From positions 62,001 to 126,000 of the forward strand of contig CAYNHT010000004.1 of NCBI GenBank assembly GCA_964397485.1: a DNA stretch of 64,000 nucleotides. The letters are read 5' to 3'. The position numbers and the translations under genes were made by a program. Under the pieces are notes generated by a model. That model had not been told where the DNA came from. It saw only the letters and a list, made by a program, of their open reading frames with translations, and searched no databases. Shown here in pieces: positions 20,492-28,795 of this stretch. Position 1 is the stretch's first letter. Each line of letters opens with the position of its first letter. The stretch is from CAYNHT01 sp964397485 (GTDB lineage Bacteria > Bacillota_I > Bacilli_A > RF39 > UBA660).

Positions 20492-20509
20492 AATAAGGTT
20501 TCCCTTATT
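20492..20509 (-). terminator. Terminator of the thioredoxin cluster
   Basis: 7-bp stem AATAAGG/CCTTATT with a 4-nt loop and eight U residues at the end of trxA. Confidence 0.9.
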
Positions 20510-20825
20510 AATTTATATGTTTATCAACTATATCTATAATTGTTTGCTCATCTGCTAAACCTATCATTCCATCTACTGACTTTCCATCTTTAAACACTAT
20601 CATAGTAGGAATTGATTGAACTCCATATTGCATCGCTAAATTTTGATTTTTATCGATATCTAATTTAGCTATATCAAAATCATTTCGATCACTTCCCATT
20701 TTTTCTAAAATTGGTGCTAGCATACGACATGGACCACACCAATCAGCATAAAAATCAACTAAAATTAATTTTTCATTTTTCAAAACTTCTTGTTCAAAGT
20801 TTTGTTCATTAACAATCTTTAACAT
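20508..20825 (-). CDS. trxA: Thioredoxin
   Basis: A 105-residue thioredoxin with the WCGPC redox site near residue 31 and the cis-Pro loop (SIPTMIVF). It reduces protein disulfides in the cytoplasm. Last gene of a cluster with a thioredoxin-reductase-like flavoprotein, an ArsR regulator and a rhodanese. Confidence 0.96.
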   Translation of the reverse strand: MLKIVNEQNFEQEVLKNEKLILVDFYADWCGPCRMLAPILEKMGSDRNDFDIAKLDIDKNQNLAMQYGVQSIPTMIVFKDGKSVDGMIGLADEQTIIDIVDKHIN

Positions 20826-20843
20826 TTCTTTCCTCCTATTGTA

Positions 20844-21239
20844 CTATTTTACTATGTTCCCATTATAATCGATTATTCCCCCAACATCATAAACATTAGT
20901 ATATCCCATTTCTAATATCTTATTAGTAGCGGTTTTACTTCTATTTCCGGATCTACAATAGACATATATAGTTTTATTTTTATCCGGTTCAATGTCGTTT
21001 ATTCTTTCAATTTCATAATCGGGTATTAGAACACTATTTTCTATATGTCCTTCATTGTATTCAACTAAAGTTCTAACATCTACTATTAAGTAATTATCAT
21101 TCTCTTTAATTTTGTCATCCATTTCATCAAAACTAATCTTTTTATACGTGTTACAACAATCGGCTTTATTAATATTACTTAAAAACACAACAGCAATTAC
21201 AGCTAAAAAGGATAAAATTATCGTCATCTTTTTATTCAT
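20844..21239 (-). CDS. Membrane-anchored rhodanese-domain protein
   Basis: A 131-residue protein: N-terminal hydrophobic anchor (ILSFLAVIAVVFLS), then a rhodanese domain with active-site loop YCRSGNRS. Rhodaneses carry persulfide sulfur on this Cys. The domain probably faces outside the cell. There is an adjacent Cys-Cys after the anchor but no clear lipobox. Its start overlaps the ArsR gene by 8 bases, so expression is linked to that regulator. Confidence 0.88.
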   Translation of the reverse strand: MNKKMTIILSFLAVIAVVFLSNINKADCCNTYKKISFDEMDDKIKENDNYLIVDVRTLVEYNEGHIENSVLIPDYEIERINDIEPDKNKTIYVYCRSGNRSKTATNKILEMGYTNVYDVGGIIDYNGNIVK

Positions 21240-21516
21240 TACATTCCCCTATCTCTAATTTTTTAATAATAGCCTTCATCTTTTCATTCGAAATAGAATA
21301 ATAAACCTCATTGCCAACTTTTCTAGAAGTTATAATACCTAATGCTTTCATTTTAGATAGTTGTTGTGAAACACTCGATTGTGAACTTTTCGCGCAGGCT
21401 TGTAAATCACTTACGTTTTTTTCTTTATTTTTATATAGGTTAATTAGTATGCATAATCTTACTTCATTTGATAATATATCAAATGTAGAAGATAATTCTT
21501 TTATACTTTTTACCAT
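21232..21516 (-). CDS. ArsR-family winged-helix repressor, candidate thiol/persulfide sensor
   Basis: A 94-residue regulator with the ArsR helix-turn-helix (VSDLQACAKSSQSSVSQQLS). It lacks the usual ELCVCDL metal site. Its three cysteines are Cys22 (start of the second helix), Cys41 and Cys92 (C-terminus). BigR/SqrR-type sensors use one Cys in an early helix and one near the C-terminus to form a polysulfide link; Cys22 and Cys92 could do this. With a rhodanese and thioredoxin system in the same operon, sulfide or thiol stress sensing is the best guess. Ligand unproven. Confidence 0.85.
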   Translation of the reverse strand: MVKSIKELSSTFDILSNEVRLCILINLYKNKEKNVSDLQACAKSSQSSVSQQLSKMKALGIITSRKVGNEVYYSISNEKMKAIIKKLEIGECNE

Positions 21517-21541
21517 AAAATCACCTCATTAATACAACATA

Positions 21542-22411
21542 TTACGATTTATCTTTATTATTTCTTAAAACCGTACTTATTTCTTTACTAGCAATAATAC
21601 CATCTGCTACTGCCTTACCTATTTGCAATACTCCACCAATAACATCACCTATTGCATATAATCCTTCGATATTAGTCATGAATTTTTCATCAACTTTAAT
21701 AAACTGATTATTCATAGCAATACCCATTGTTTTACTAAATGATGAAGCTCCAGCAACACCTAATGCTATAAATATTCCATCTAACTTGATTTCCTCCATA
21801 TTATCTAAAATTAATCCTTCAACTTTAGTATCACCTTTTATGTTTTTTATCTTGCTTGTTATAATCGGAATATTTAGATCACTAAAATCCCTTTTTAATT
21901 CTTCACCATTAGTAAATAGTGTCACATTTGAAGATAAATGCATTAAATGCTTTGCCTCTTCATAAGCAAGATTCCCATTACCTATAACACCTATTTTTTT
22001 TTCCCTAAAGAAAAAACCATCACATGTTGCACAATAACTAAGTCCAACGCCTTCATATTTAGATATATCAGGAATTTTTGATGCTACACGTCCTATTCCG
22101 GTTGCGATAACAACGATTTTGGACTCATATTCACTCTTATTAGTATAAACTTTAAAAGTTTCTAGTTTCTCCATCCTAACAACTTCTTCATCAATAACTT
22201 CAACACCTACATTTTTTAATTGTTCTATTCCTAAATGATATAATTCATCCCCAGCAATTGATCTAAAACCATAATAATTTTCAATGGCTCCTGCTTTTTT
22301 AAGAATACTATTATTATTTGATATAACAACAACTTTGTGATTACTTCTTTTTAAATAAAGAGCTAATGAAACACCAGCGGGTCCTGCTCCTACAACTATA
22401 ACATCATTCAT
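21542..22411 (-). CDS. Thioredoxin-reductase-like FAD/NAD(P) oxidoreductase
   Basis: A 289-residue flavoprotein with the FAD motif VVGAGPAGVSLAL at the N-terminus, the redox pair CATC near residue 131, the NAD(P) motif VIGNGNLAYEEA (last Gly/Ala pattern altered) and the C-terminal FAD motif GLYAIGDVIGG. It would pass electrons to the thioredoxin of this cluster or to a related partner. ATG at 22411 follows GAGGTG. First gene of the four-gene unit. Confidence 0.85.
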   Translation of the reverse strand: MNDVIVVGAGPAGVSLALYLKRSNHKVVVISNNNSILKKAGAIENYYGFRSIAGDELYHLGIEQLKNVGVEVIDEEVVRMEKLETFKVYTNKSEYESKIVVIATGIGRVASKIPDISKYEGVGLSYCATCDGFFFREKKIGVIGNGNLAYEEAKHLMHLSSNVTLFTNGEELKRDFSDLNIPIITSKIKNIKGDTKVEGLILDNMEEIKLDGIFIALGVAGASSFSKTMGIAMNNQFIKVDEKFMTNIEGLYAIGDVIGGVLQIGKAVADGIIASKEISTVLRNNKDKS

Positions 22412-22460
22412 TTTATTCCACCTCATCTAATTGTATTTTTACTTACAAACCTATCACTAC

Positions 22461-22496
22461 ATTATAATATTATAATATACTAATATGCTTTGTCAA
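22461..22496 (-). promoter_or_regulatory. Promoter with overlapping palindrome (candidate ArsR operator)
   Basis: TTGACA (22491-22496), 16-bp spacer, TATAAT (22469-22474). A perfect 16-bp palindrome, ATTATAATATTATAAT (22461-22476), covers the -10, where binding by the ArsR protein of this operon would block transcription. All-AT palindromes also arise by chance in such DNA. Confidence 0.6.
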
Positions 22497-22562
22497 TAGA
22501 AATGTTCCTAATAACTTCACATAATATAAAATTAATTATCTTTATTATAATTTTATACATAA

Positions 22563-22592
22563 AAAGCGATTATAACCATGTATAATCGCTTT
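22563..22592. terminator. Hairpin terminator
   Basis: 12-bp stem AAAGCGATTATA/TATAATCGCTTT with T runs on both sides. It lies downstream of the minus-strand hypothetical gene at 22665 and shields the thioredoxin cluster. Confidence 0.85.
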
Positions 22593-22664
22593 TATTTTCT
22601 AAATTTACTTTAATTAATCCATTTTCGATATTTTTAAATTCATCATTGATAAGAATCATAATTA

Positions 22665-23315
22665 TTATATTTTTTTAACTAATTTTTTCTGATATAAATA
22701 TTCCTCAATGTGAACTTGATGATTTTCATAATCATAATTTATAAGTTTATTGTATATTCTCATGAATATTTGATTAAAAGGTTCATACCTACTTCCACTA
22801 TTCCTAAATCTAATCGAATAAGTTAAATATAGATCATTATTCTTGCTTTTTTCAAATATAACAACAAAAGTTTCTTCCTCTTTTTTTATTTTTACAACAC
22901 TAGAATCTTCGTAAGAAAAGTCATCACAATGCCATTCAATAATTCCATTACGAAAAAGTCGCTCTCTATTATATTTTTCCGCTTCTCTTAAATCATTATT
23001 TCTTTTTTCCTTTTCCAACTTTTTAACTTCTATTTCTTCTTCACTTTCACAAAAATTAATATCTAATTCATCTAAAGTAAAAACATTGCAATTTTTTACA
23101 TTTTCATATAATTCATGAAACAATGAATATAAATAATAATTTTCTTTAGTTATAGTAAAAACCTTAGAATCAGATTCTTCTAATAAATTCCCACAATATA
23201 TATTTCTCCAGTATAAGTCAAGATTGCCCGCAAAACTTATTTCAAATTCACCCTCATCAGTTGAAATAATAAAGTAATAACCATGGTCAGTTTTCTTCCT
23301 CGTAATTTCTTGCAT
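22665..23315 (-). CDS. Hypothetical acidic/charged protein
   Basis: A 216-residue cytoplasmic protein, not recognised. No signal peptide or membrane segment. Beta-rich ends flank a central charged helical stretch (residues ~90-118, EEEIEVKKLEKEKRNNDLRE). Good ribosome site (GGAGGG) before ATG 23315. It is divergent from the plus-strand gene at 23509 across a 193-bp gap. Likely accessory, single-gene unit. Confidence 0.7.
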   Translation of the reverse strand: MQEITRKKTDHGYYFIISTDEGEFEISFAGNLDLYWRNIYCGNLLEESDSKVFTITKENYYLYSLFHELYENVKNCNVFTLDELDINFCESEEEIEVKKLEKEKRNNDLREAEKYNRERLFRNGIIEWHCDDFSYEDSSVVKIKKEEETFVVIFEKSKNNDLYLTYSIRFRNSGSRYEPFNQIFMRIYNKLINYDYENHQVHIEEYLYQKKLVKKI

Positions 23316-23508
23316 AGCTAACCCTCCACATAAATATTGAATATTATATCACATATAAAATTTAATTTAAACAATTTTTATTTCCCCTGAAATAGACGCT
23401 ATGCTCTATTTTTGTTGTAAATTAATGCAATGTTAAAAAAAATACATTTAACAGTATTCTTCATAGTGTATAATTGTATTAGAAAAAACAATTTATGTGA
23501 GGTGAGAC

Positions 23509-24270
23509 ATGAAATCAATAGAAGAATTATATAACAGGTTAAAAAAACATGATAGCGATAATCAATTATCTATCTCTAATGATAATAACAGATTAGAATT
23601 AAAGGTAAACATTCATGATAAAGTTATTGCATTTGATGACTATGTATCAATTGAATCAAAGGGGGAGCCTACAACTCATTTTCATCCAGATTATAATGAA
23701 ATGTATTGTTATTTTTATAATATTATGAAAGGGAAAGATGAAATTCCAACAAAAAAAGAAGTTAAAAGAACACAAATACAACATACACTAATCGCCATTA
23801 CTTCAGCAATGATGTCTATTGTTTTTTGGGGTTCTGTTGGTGGGTTTTTAGGTGGATTTTTTATTATTCCTATGATAGTTGTTTCTGTAATCATTTGTAT
23901 ATTACTAATTTCTTTACCAAAAAAGCTAGTAACATTTATTAGATTAACACAAGTAGAAAAAAAGGATGTTCAATTGATGGAAAAATATATTTCTTTCCAA
24001 TATCCTCACTCTATTTGTGCCAGTGATTTTTATTTAACATTTGATTATCTAAGAATGATTAGTATTAAGTTTTTAAAACAACCAAATAAAATACATCTCC
24101 CGGAGCTATTACAATTTAGTGAACAAGAAGATAGTGAAATTAAAGAAATAACTAAAAATAGAAAAAAAGATAAAGATGCAGAAAAATTATATGAATATTA
24201 TTATATTTCATTAGATGCAATTAAAATTATATATAAATATTATAATGAGAATGGCATTCGTAAGAAATAG
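23509..24270 (+). CDS. Hypothetical two-helix membrane protein
   Basis: A 253-residue protein, not recognised. The first ~90 residues are soluble, two membrane helices follow (near 93-135, including a Gly-rich GSVGGFLGGFFIIPM turn), and the last ~110 residues are soluble and charged. Strong GAGGTGAG ribosome site; a TATAAT -10 lies at 23469-23474. Ends in TAG. One of only two protein genes on the plus strand, so an independent accessory unit. Confidence 0.7.
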   Translation: MKSIEELYNRLKKHDSDNQLSISNDNNRLELKVNIHDKVIAFDDYVSIESKGEPTTHFHPDYNEMYCYFYNIMKGKDEIPTKKEVKRTQIQHTLIAITSAMMSIVFWGSVGGFLGGFFIIPMIVVSVIICILLISLPKKLVTFIRLTQVEKKDVQLMEKYISFQYPHSICASDFYLTFDYLRMISIKFLKQPNKIHLPELLQFSEQEDSEIKEITKNRKKDKDAEKLYEYYYISLDAIKIIYKYYNENGIRKK

Positions 24271-24485
24271 CATACTAAAATTACCCCTTAATTACCCCTT
24301 GAAAAATTTAAAATAAGTAAAGGTAATAATTAACATTAAGAAACGAATGCTTATACAATAATATAAAAGTGAAAATTAAAAATTATGTAATAATCATTCA
24401 CTTATTTTTCGACAAAAAATAGGGTCATCTTTTTGGATTTTTTTATTATGACCAAAGAAAAAAGAGCATCCTTGCCCATTCATAA

Positions 24486-25085
24486 TTAATCATTCCAATC
24501 AATGACTTTTAATTTAGGCCACTTTTCAACCCATTTTTCGGCTCTTATAACATAGTTTTCTTCCTTAAACTCCTCTTTAATAGGCCTAACTATCATATTA
24601 AAAATATCATTTAAACCATAAGGTGCAAATACAATTAATTCATCTCTTTCTAGTCTTACACCGACACATGTAATAGTAGCACCCCATCTACTGATAGCTT
24701 CTTCAGTATTTCTATAAGGCTCTATTTCAAAGCCAAATTTTTCTTTATACCATAAATGAACTCTTGCTTCATTTTTAATATCCACTTCAACTTCAACATC
24801 TTTGATTAATTTTTTTATTTCTTTAATTATTTTATCTTCCTTTTCATAGCTGGTATCTTCATCATAATACACAATATCAAAATCTTTTATCCCATATTCT
24901 AAATCAAAACCATGATAATAATTAAACACAGTTTGATTTACTGCCCCAGCGCCAATATAATAATTTCTTAAATTAGAATTTTGTAGTAATTCTAAAACTA
25001 GTTTTAACTTTTTATTTTGAAGAAGAATTTGTTTTAATATTTTAATTTGCTCATTTATAGGTTTGTTTTGTCCAATTATACTCAT
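24486..25085 (-). CDS. Nucleotidyltransferase-family protein (COG3575-like)
   Basis: About 199 residues. A polymerase-beta-like nucleotidyltransferase core is suggested by GAGAVNQTVFNYYHGF near residue 45 followed by KDFDIVYYDED, an acidic pair spaced as in the family, and a later Glu/Asp-rich strand (VEVDIKNEARVHLW). The substrate of this family is unknown. ATG at 25085 chosen since GGTGATGAAA precedes it; other ATGs lie 2 and 4 codons upstream. An extended -10 (TGGTATAAT) lies just upstream, so it need not depend on the small RNA gene before it. Confidence 0.75.
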   Translation of the reverse strand: MSIIGQNKPINEQIKILKQILLQNKKLKLVLELLQNSNLRNYYIGAGAVNQTVFNYYHGFDLEYGIKDFDIVYYDEDTSYEKEDKIIKEIKKLIKDVEVEVDIKNEARVHLWYKEKFGFEIEPYRNTEEAISRWGATITCVGVRLERDELIVFAPYGLNDIFNMIVRPIKEEFKEENYVIRAEKWVEKWPKLKVIDWND

Positions 25086-25199
25086 TTTCATCACCATTAA
25101 AATTATACCACAATTTAACTTTAAAATTTTATTTTTAAATTAATACTGTCATCAAATTATATCCCCAGCATATAGCAACTGCCATTTTTCCCTTATAAC

Positions 25200-25298
25200 A
25201 AAAATGGAGCCTTCTCTCGAAAGCTCCTTCAGGGGGTTTTGGTCGAGCACTCTCACACTTTATACCGTAAGAGTGTTCTCGCGTGAACTAGTCACGCT
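25200..25298 (-). ncRNA. Candidate small RNA A (~99 nt), downstream of recG
   Basis: A strong promoter places the RNA start near 25298. The RNA holds a 6-bp hairpin at its 5' end (25281-25297), a longer hairpin (25245-25280, stem GAG..CACTCT with AGAGTG..CTC), an unpaired C-rich linker ACCAAAACCCCCT (25231-25243) and a 9-bp GAGA-loop terminator (25206-25227) with five U. It is far richer in G+C than its surroundings and has no reading frame. No SRP, 6S, tmRNA, T-box or riboswitch signature I know fits. C-rich linkers in Firmicutes sRNAs such as RsaE/RoxS pair with Shine-Dalgarno sites; the same is inferred here. Confidence 0.7.
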
Positions 25299-25304
25299 AT
25301 AATA

Positions 25305-25333
25305 ATTATAAAGATTTATAGATTAAAAGTCAA
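25305..25333 (-). promoter_or_regulatory. Promoter of small RNA A
   Basis: TTGACT (25328-25333), 17-bp spacer, TATAAT (25305-25310), starting 34 bp beyond the recG stop. Confidence 0.8.
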
Positions 25334-25366
25334 CTGAATTTATCTTATTTTTATCATTAATTTTTT

Positions 25367-27367
25367 TTAATCTAAATTAGTTGCACTTTCAATCAAGTTT
25401 CTTATATAATCATAATTTTTATTATTGACATATTCTTGACTATTTAAAAATTCCAGACTATCTTCTTTGGCTTTTAATAAAATATTGAAATCTCTTTTTA
25501 TATCAGCAATTCCAAATGACATATCACCACTTTGTTTATTACCGAAAAGATCTCCGCTACCACGCAATTTAAAATCTTCTTCACTAATAAGGAATCCATC
25601 ATTAGTTTCAGTGAGAACATTTAATCTTTCTGTTTCTTTATTACTAATCAAAATACAATAAGATTGAAGATCATTACGACCTACTCTTCCTCTTAATTGA
25701 TGCAGGGTTGATAATCCAAAACGATAACTATCAAATATAACCATCATTGTTGCATTTGGCACATCTACCCCTACTTCAATAACAGTTGTGCTTATTAAAA
25801 TTTGGATGTCGCCATTTTTAAATTTAGCCATTACTTCTTCTTTTTCATTTGCTTTCATCTTACCATGTAGTACTCCTATGTTATAAAGTTTTCCAAAAGC
25901 TTTATTCATTTTCTTTTCTAGTTCATCAGTATTTTCTAGATCTATTTTATCACTTTCTTCTATTAATGGTGATATTACATAAACTTGATGTCCTTTTTTC
26001 AGTTCAGTAAACATCATTTGCAAAACTTCTTTTATTTCTTTTTCACTTTTCAATAAAGTTATTATTTCTTTTCTACCATTTGGCATTGTTTTTATGCTAG
26101 ATATATCCATATCACCATATAAAGTAAGCGCATAAGTTCTTGGAATTGGTGTTGCACTCATATATAAAATATCCGGTTTTAACCCTTTATTTTTCAGATT
26201 GCCTCTTTGGTTAACTCCAAAACGATGTTGTTCATCTGTGATTACTAATCCAAGATTATTATAACTTACTTCTTCAGTTATTAAAGCATGGGTTCCAATT
26301 ATTATATCTATGTTTCCATTATTAAGATTATTATATATTTCTTTTTTTTCTTTTGCTTTTAATTTTCCAGTTAATAAAGCAACATTAATTCCATATTTAG
26401 TAAAAAGTTTCGTTATATTAATGAAGTGTTGGGAAGCTAAAACTTCAGTTGGCGCCATTAATGCACTTTGATATCCACTTAAATAATTAATATACATACT
26501 TATAACAGCAACTATAGTCTTCCCACTACCAACATCACCTTGAAGTAATCTATTCATTCTTTTTTCATCAATTAAATCTTTATAAATCTGTATTACACTT
26601 TCATTTTGATCTATTGTTAATTTAAAAGGTAAACCATCAATAAATTTTTCTACTTCTTTATATTCAACATTTCTTTTTAATCCTAATTGTTTGTCTTTAT
26701 TTAATTTTAAATAATTCATCTTTAACATAAATAAGAATAGTTCTTCATATTTAAGTCTTGTTCTTGCTTTTTTTAAATTATCTAGACTATATGGATTGTG
26801 GACAGTTCTAATACAATGTTCATAATCTAAAAAATTATATTTATCAACTAAATACTCTGGTAAATAACTTTTTAATTCAATAGGATCTTCTAAAATCTCA
26901 TCAATAAATGTTTTTATTTTTTTTGAGGTTAGTCCATATGTAGAATGATATACACCTTCTATTTGTTCTTCTTGTGTTATCATTGAAAATCTAAGATCAC
27001 TTGCCACAATAATATTATGTTTTTTATCATATTTTCCTATAACTGTTATACCAATACCAGGAATTAATTTATTTTTTAAAAATCCTCTATTAAATATTAC
27101 TATATTAACTAAATTAGTGCCAACATTTAATCTAAAATTCATTTTATTCATTTTGCGATTAAAATGAAAAACACTAGGTATATTTTCTATTATTCCGTCT
27201 ATTATAATTTTATCATCCTGATTTAGACTATTAATATCACTTCTTTTTATAATATCATATCTAAATGGATAGTAAGTTAATAAGTCATGTGAATTGGTTA
27301 TTCCTAACTTAGATAATAACCCTAAATTTCTATTGCCAATACCCTTAATTTCCATGATATTCTTCAT
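25367..27367 (-). CDS. recG: ATP-dependent DNA helicase RecG
   Basis: RecG of 666 residues remodels stalled replication forks and Holliday junctions. The N-terminal wedge/OB domain (IDGIIENIPSVFHF) precedes helicase motifs GDVGSGKTIVA (Walker A), DEQHRFG (DExH), SATPIPRTY and RGRVGR. Length normal. ATG 27367 follows TAGGTGA. It stands alone, with candidate small RNAs on both sides. Confidence 0.96.
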   Translation of the reverse strand: MKNIMEIKGIGNRNLGLLSKLGITNSHDLLTYYPFRYDIIKRSDINSLNQDDKIIIDGIIENIPSVFHFNRKMNKMNFRLNVGTNLVNIVIFNRGFLKNKLIPGIGITVIGKYDKKHNIIVASDLRFSMITQEEQIEGVYHSTYGLTSKKIKTFIDEILEDPIELKSYLPEYLVDKYNFLDYEHCIRTVHNPYSLDNLKKARTRLKYEELFLFMLKMNYLKLNKDKQLGLKRNVEYKEVEKFIDGLPFKLTIDQNESVIQIYKDLIDEKRMNRLLQGDVGSGKTIVAVISMYINYLSGYQSALMAPTEVLASQHFINITKLFTKYGINVALLTGKLKAKEKKEIYNNLNNGNIDIIIGTHALITEEVSYNNLGLVITDEQHRFGVNQRGNLKNKGLKPDILYMSATPIPRTYALTLYGDMDISSIKTMPNGRKEIITLLKSEKEIKEVLQMMFTELKKGHQVYVISPLIEESDKIDLENTDELEKKMNKAFGKLYNIGVLHGKMKANEKEEVMAKFKNGDIQILISTTVIEVGVDVPNATMMVIFDSYRFGLSTLHQLRGRVGRNDLQSYCILISNKETERLNVLTETNDGFLISEEDFKLRGSGDLFGNKQSGDMSFGIADIKRDFNILLKAKEDSLEFLNSQEYVNNKNYDYIRNLIESATNLD

Positions 27368-27415
27368 TTTATCACCTACTTTATTAGATTATAGCACATT
27401 TTGTTAAAAAAAGTA

Positions 27416-27444
27416 TTGACAAATAAGGATTTTTCTATTAGTAT
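27416..27444 (+). promoter_or_regulatory. Promoter of small RNA B
   Basis: TTGACA (27416-27421), 17-bp spacer, TAGTAT (27439-27444), reading away from recG. Confidence 0.7.
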
Positions 27445-27450
27445 ATACAT

Positions 27451-27548
27451 TACCAATTCGGAATTAGGCGAATTGGAGCTAGTATCACACTAGCCAACCC
27501 CTTTTTATTCTTTTATGGAACTGTTCTCAGGGGGACAGTTCTTTTTTT
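27451..27548 (+). ncRNA. Candidate small RNA B (~98 nt), upstream of plsC-like gene
   Basis: The RNA holds an 8-bp hairpin CCAATTCG/CGAATTGG (27453-27476), a 6-bp hairpin GCTAGT/ACTAGC (27478-27494), an unpaired C-rich linker CAACCCCTTTTT (27495-27506) and a strong terminator (27518-27541) followed by seven U. Size and layout mirror small RNA A. The terminator separates it from the next gene, so it is either an independent sRNA or an attenuating leader of that gene. The linker CCCC could also pair with GGGG inside the terminator stem, which would allow a switch. No known family recognised. Confidence 0.65.
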
Positions 27549-27599
27549 GTTATATACATAATTTATTTAATGTGCTATTATAATTGATAGGAGGCATAT

Positions 27600-28316
27600 A
27601 TGATAAAAAGATTATATAAACAAGTAGTAATTGCTTTATCTGTATTAAAAAGTATACCTGGTCTAATCAAAATAAAAAAAATGAATAGTGACAATACAAC
27701 TAAGAAAAAATTACTGGTTATGGAGGCTACTAAAAAAATTAGTAGCAGAATAATGAATGCTACGAGTGCTGATATTGTTGTAAATGGGCTTGATAATATT
27801 CCCAATAATGAAACCGCTTTATATATTTCTAATCATTTAGCAGTCTATGATATTCCATTATTAGTTAAAATCATCCCCGATCAAATTGGTTTTATAGCTA
27901 AAATTGAATTGAAAAAGGTTCCCATTATAAATTCATGGATAACTGAAATGAATGGTTTATTTTTGGATAGAGAAAATAAAAAGCAATCATTGATTACTAT
28001 TAAAGAAGCAATTGAAAAATTAAAAAACGGTCATAGTCTAGTAATATTTCCTCAAGGAACTAGGGAAAAGGAAGAAATTATTCCTTTTAAAGGTGGTAGT
28101 TTTTCAATAGCAAGAAATGCTAATGTTCCAATTGTACCAGTAGCAATCAGTGGAACTAATAATATTTTTAAACAGAATAGCAAATCTAATATAACAGTAA
28201 CATTCTTAAATAAAAAATATATTTCTAAAGCTGATAATATTAATGATGTTGCACATACGGTTGAAAATGAAATTAGACAGGAAATAGAAAGACAAAAAGT
28301 TTTAATAAAAAAATAA
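27600..28316 (+). CDS. plsC: 1-acyl-sn-glycerol-3-phosphate acyltransferase (PlsC-like)
   Basis: A 238-residue acyltransferase that makes phosphatidic acid at the membrane. The catalytic HX4D motif (NHLAVYD) is near residue 78 and the glycerol-phosphate-binding FPQGTR motif near 151. A basic, amphipathic N-terminus could bind the membrane. Strong AGGAGG site before ATG 27600; a TATAAT -10 at 27579-27584 may give it a weak promoter beyond the small RNA terminator. Confidence 0.88.
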   Translation: MIKRLYKQVVIALSVLKSIPGLIKIKKMNSDNTTKKKLLVMEATKKISSRIMNATSADIVVNGLDNIPNNETALYISNHLAVYDIPLLVKIIPDQIGFIAKIELKKVPIINSWITEMNGLFLDRENKKQSLITIKEAIEKLKNGHSLVIFPQGTREKEEIIPFKGGSFSIARNANVPIVPVAISGTNNIFKQNSKSNITVTFLNKKYISKADNINDVAHTVENEIRQEIERQKVLIKK

Positions 28317-28345
28317 AGATTCTTTGGAATTAACCAAAGAATCTT
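28316..28345. terminator. Bidirectional terminator between plsC and ndk
   Basis: 12-bp perfect stem AAGATTCTTTGG/CCAAAGAATCTT with T runs on both strands. It serves the converging plsC and ndk genes and overlaps the last ndk codons. Confidence 0.9.
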
Positions 28346-28728
28346 TTTATTTCTATTTCCGCATTTTCTACAGAATCAGAACCATGAATTAAATTACAAG
28401 TTGTACTAAATGCAAAATCTCCTCTTATAGTTCCAGGCATAGCCTCAAACCATTTAGTAGGTCCCATTAAAGTTCTCATTCCTTCAACAACACCATCACC
28501 TTCAATAATCATTCCAACTACTGGACCAGATGTCATAAAATCTACTATTTCTGGGAAGAAAGGTTTATCTGCTAAATGAGAATAATGATCTTTTAATATT
28601 TCTTCATTTAAATTTAACATTTTCATATCCTTAATAGCAAATCCTTTTTCTTCAATACGGCTAATAATCTTACCTACTAATCTTCTTTCATAAGCGTCTG
28701 GTTTTAACATTATATAAGTTCTTTCCAT
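28330..28728 (-). CDS. ndk: Nucleoside diphosphate kinase
   Basis: Ndk of 132 residues balances nucleoside triphosphate pools. The MLKPDA strand and the active-site His region NLIHGSDS are intact. Single gene with its own promoter and a shared terminator. Confidence 0.96.
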   Translation of the reverse strand: MERTYIMLKPDAYERRLVGKIISRIEEKGFAIKDMKMLNLNEEILKDHYSHLADKPFFPEIVDFMTSGPVVGMIIEGDGVVEGMRTLMGPTKWFEAMPGTIRGDFAFSTTCNLIHGSDSVENAEIEIKRFFG

Positions 28729-28755
28729 TGTTTTCCTCCTTCATGTATATATAAA

Positions 28756-28784
28756 ATTATACATTATATTTTTTTTAAGTACAA
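28756..28784 (-). promoter_or_regulatory. Promoter of ndk
   Basis: TTGTAC (28779-28784), 17-bp spacer, TATAAT (28756-28761). Confidence 0.7.
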
Positions 28785-28795
28785 TATAATTTTAT

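Noticed and set aside
24408..24414. Another exact Spo0A box (TTCGACA)
   Set aside because: It lies in a spacer downstream of two genes, and a 7-mer of this composition is expected a few times by chance in 64 kb.
24271..24485. Small gene or mobile-element remnant in the 215-bp spacer
   Set aside because: Only a short direct repeat (TTACCCCTT twice) and a loose hairpin (GGTCAT/ATGACC) are visible; no coding frame or insertion-sequence ends.
25200..25298. T-box, SRP RNA or mini-ykkC riboswitch identity for small RNA A
   Set aside because: No T-box motif (AGGGTGGNACC), no SRP GGUCAGG/GGAAGG loop, and only one possible ACGR-like loop rather than the two of mini-ykkC.
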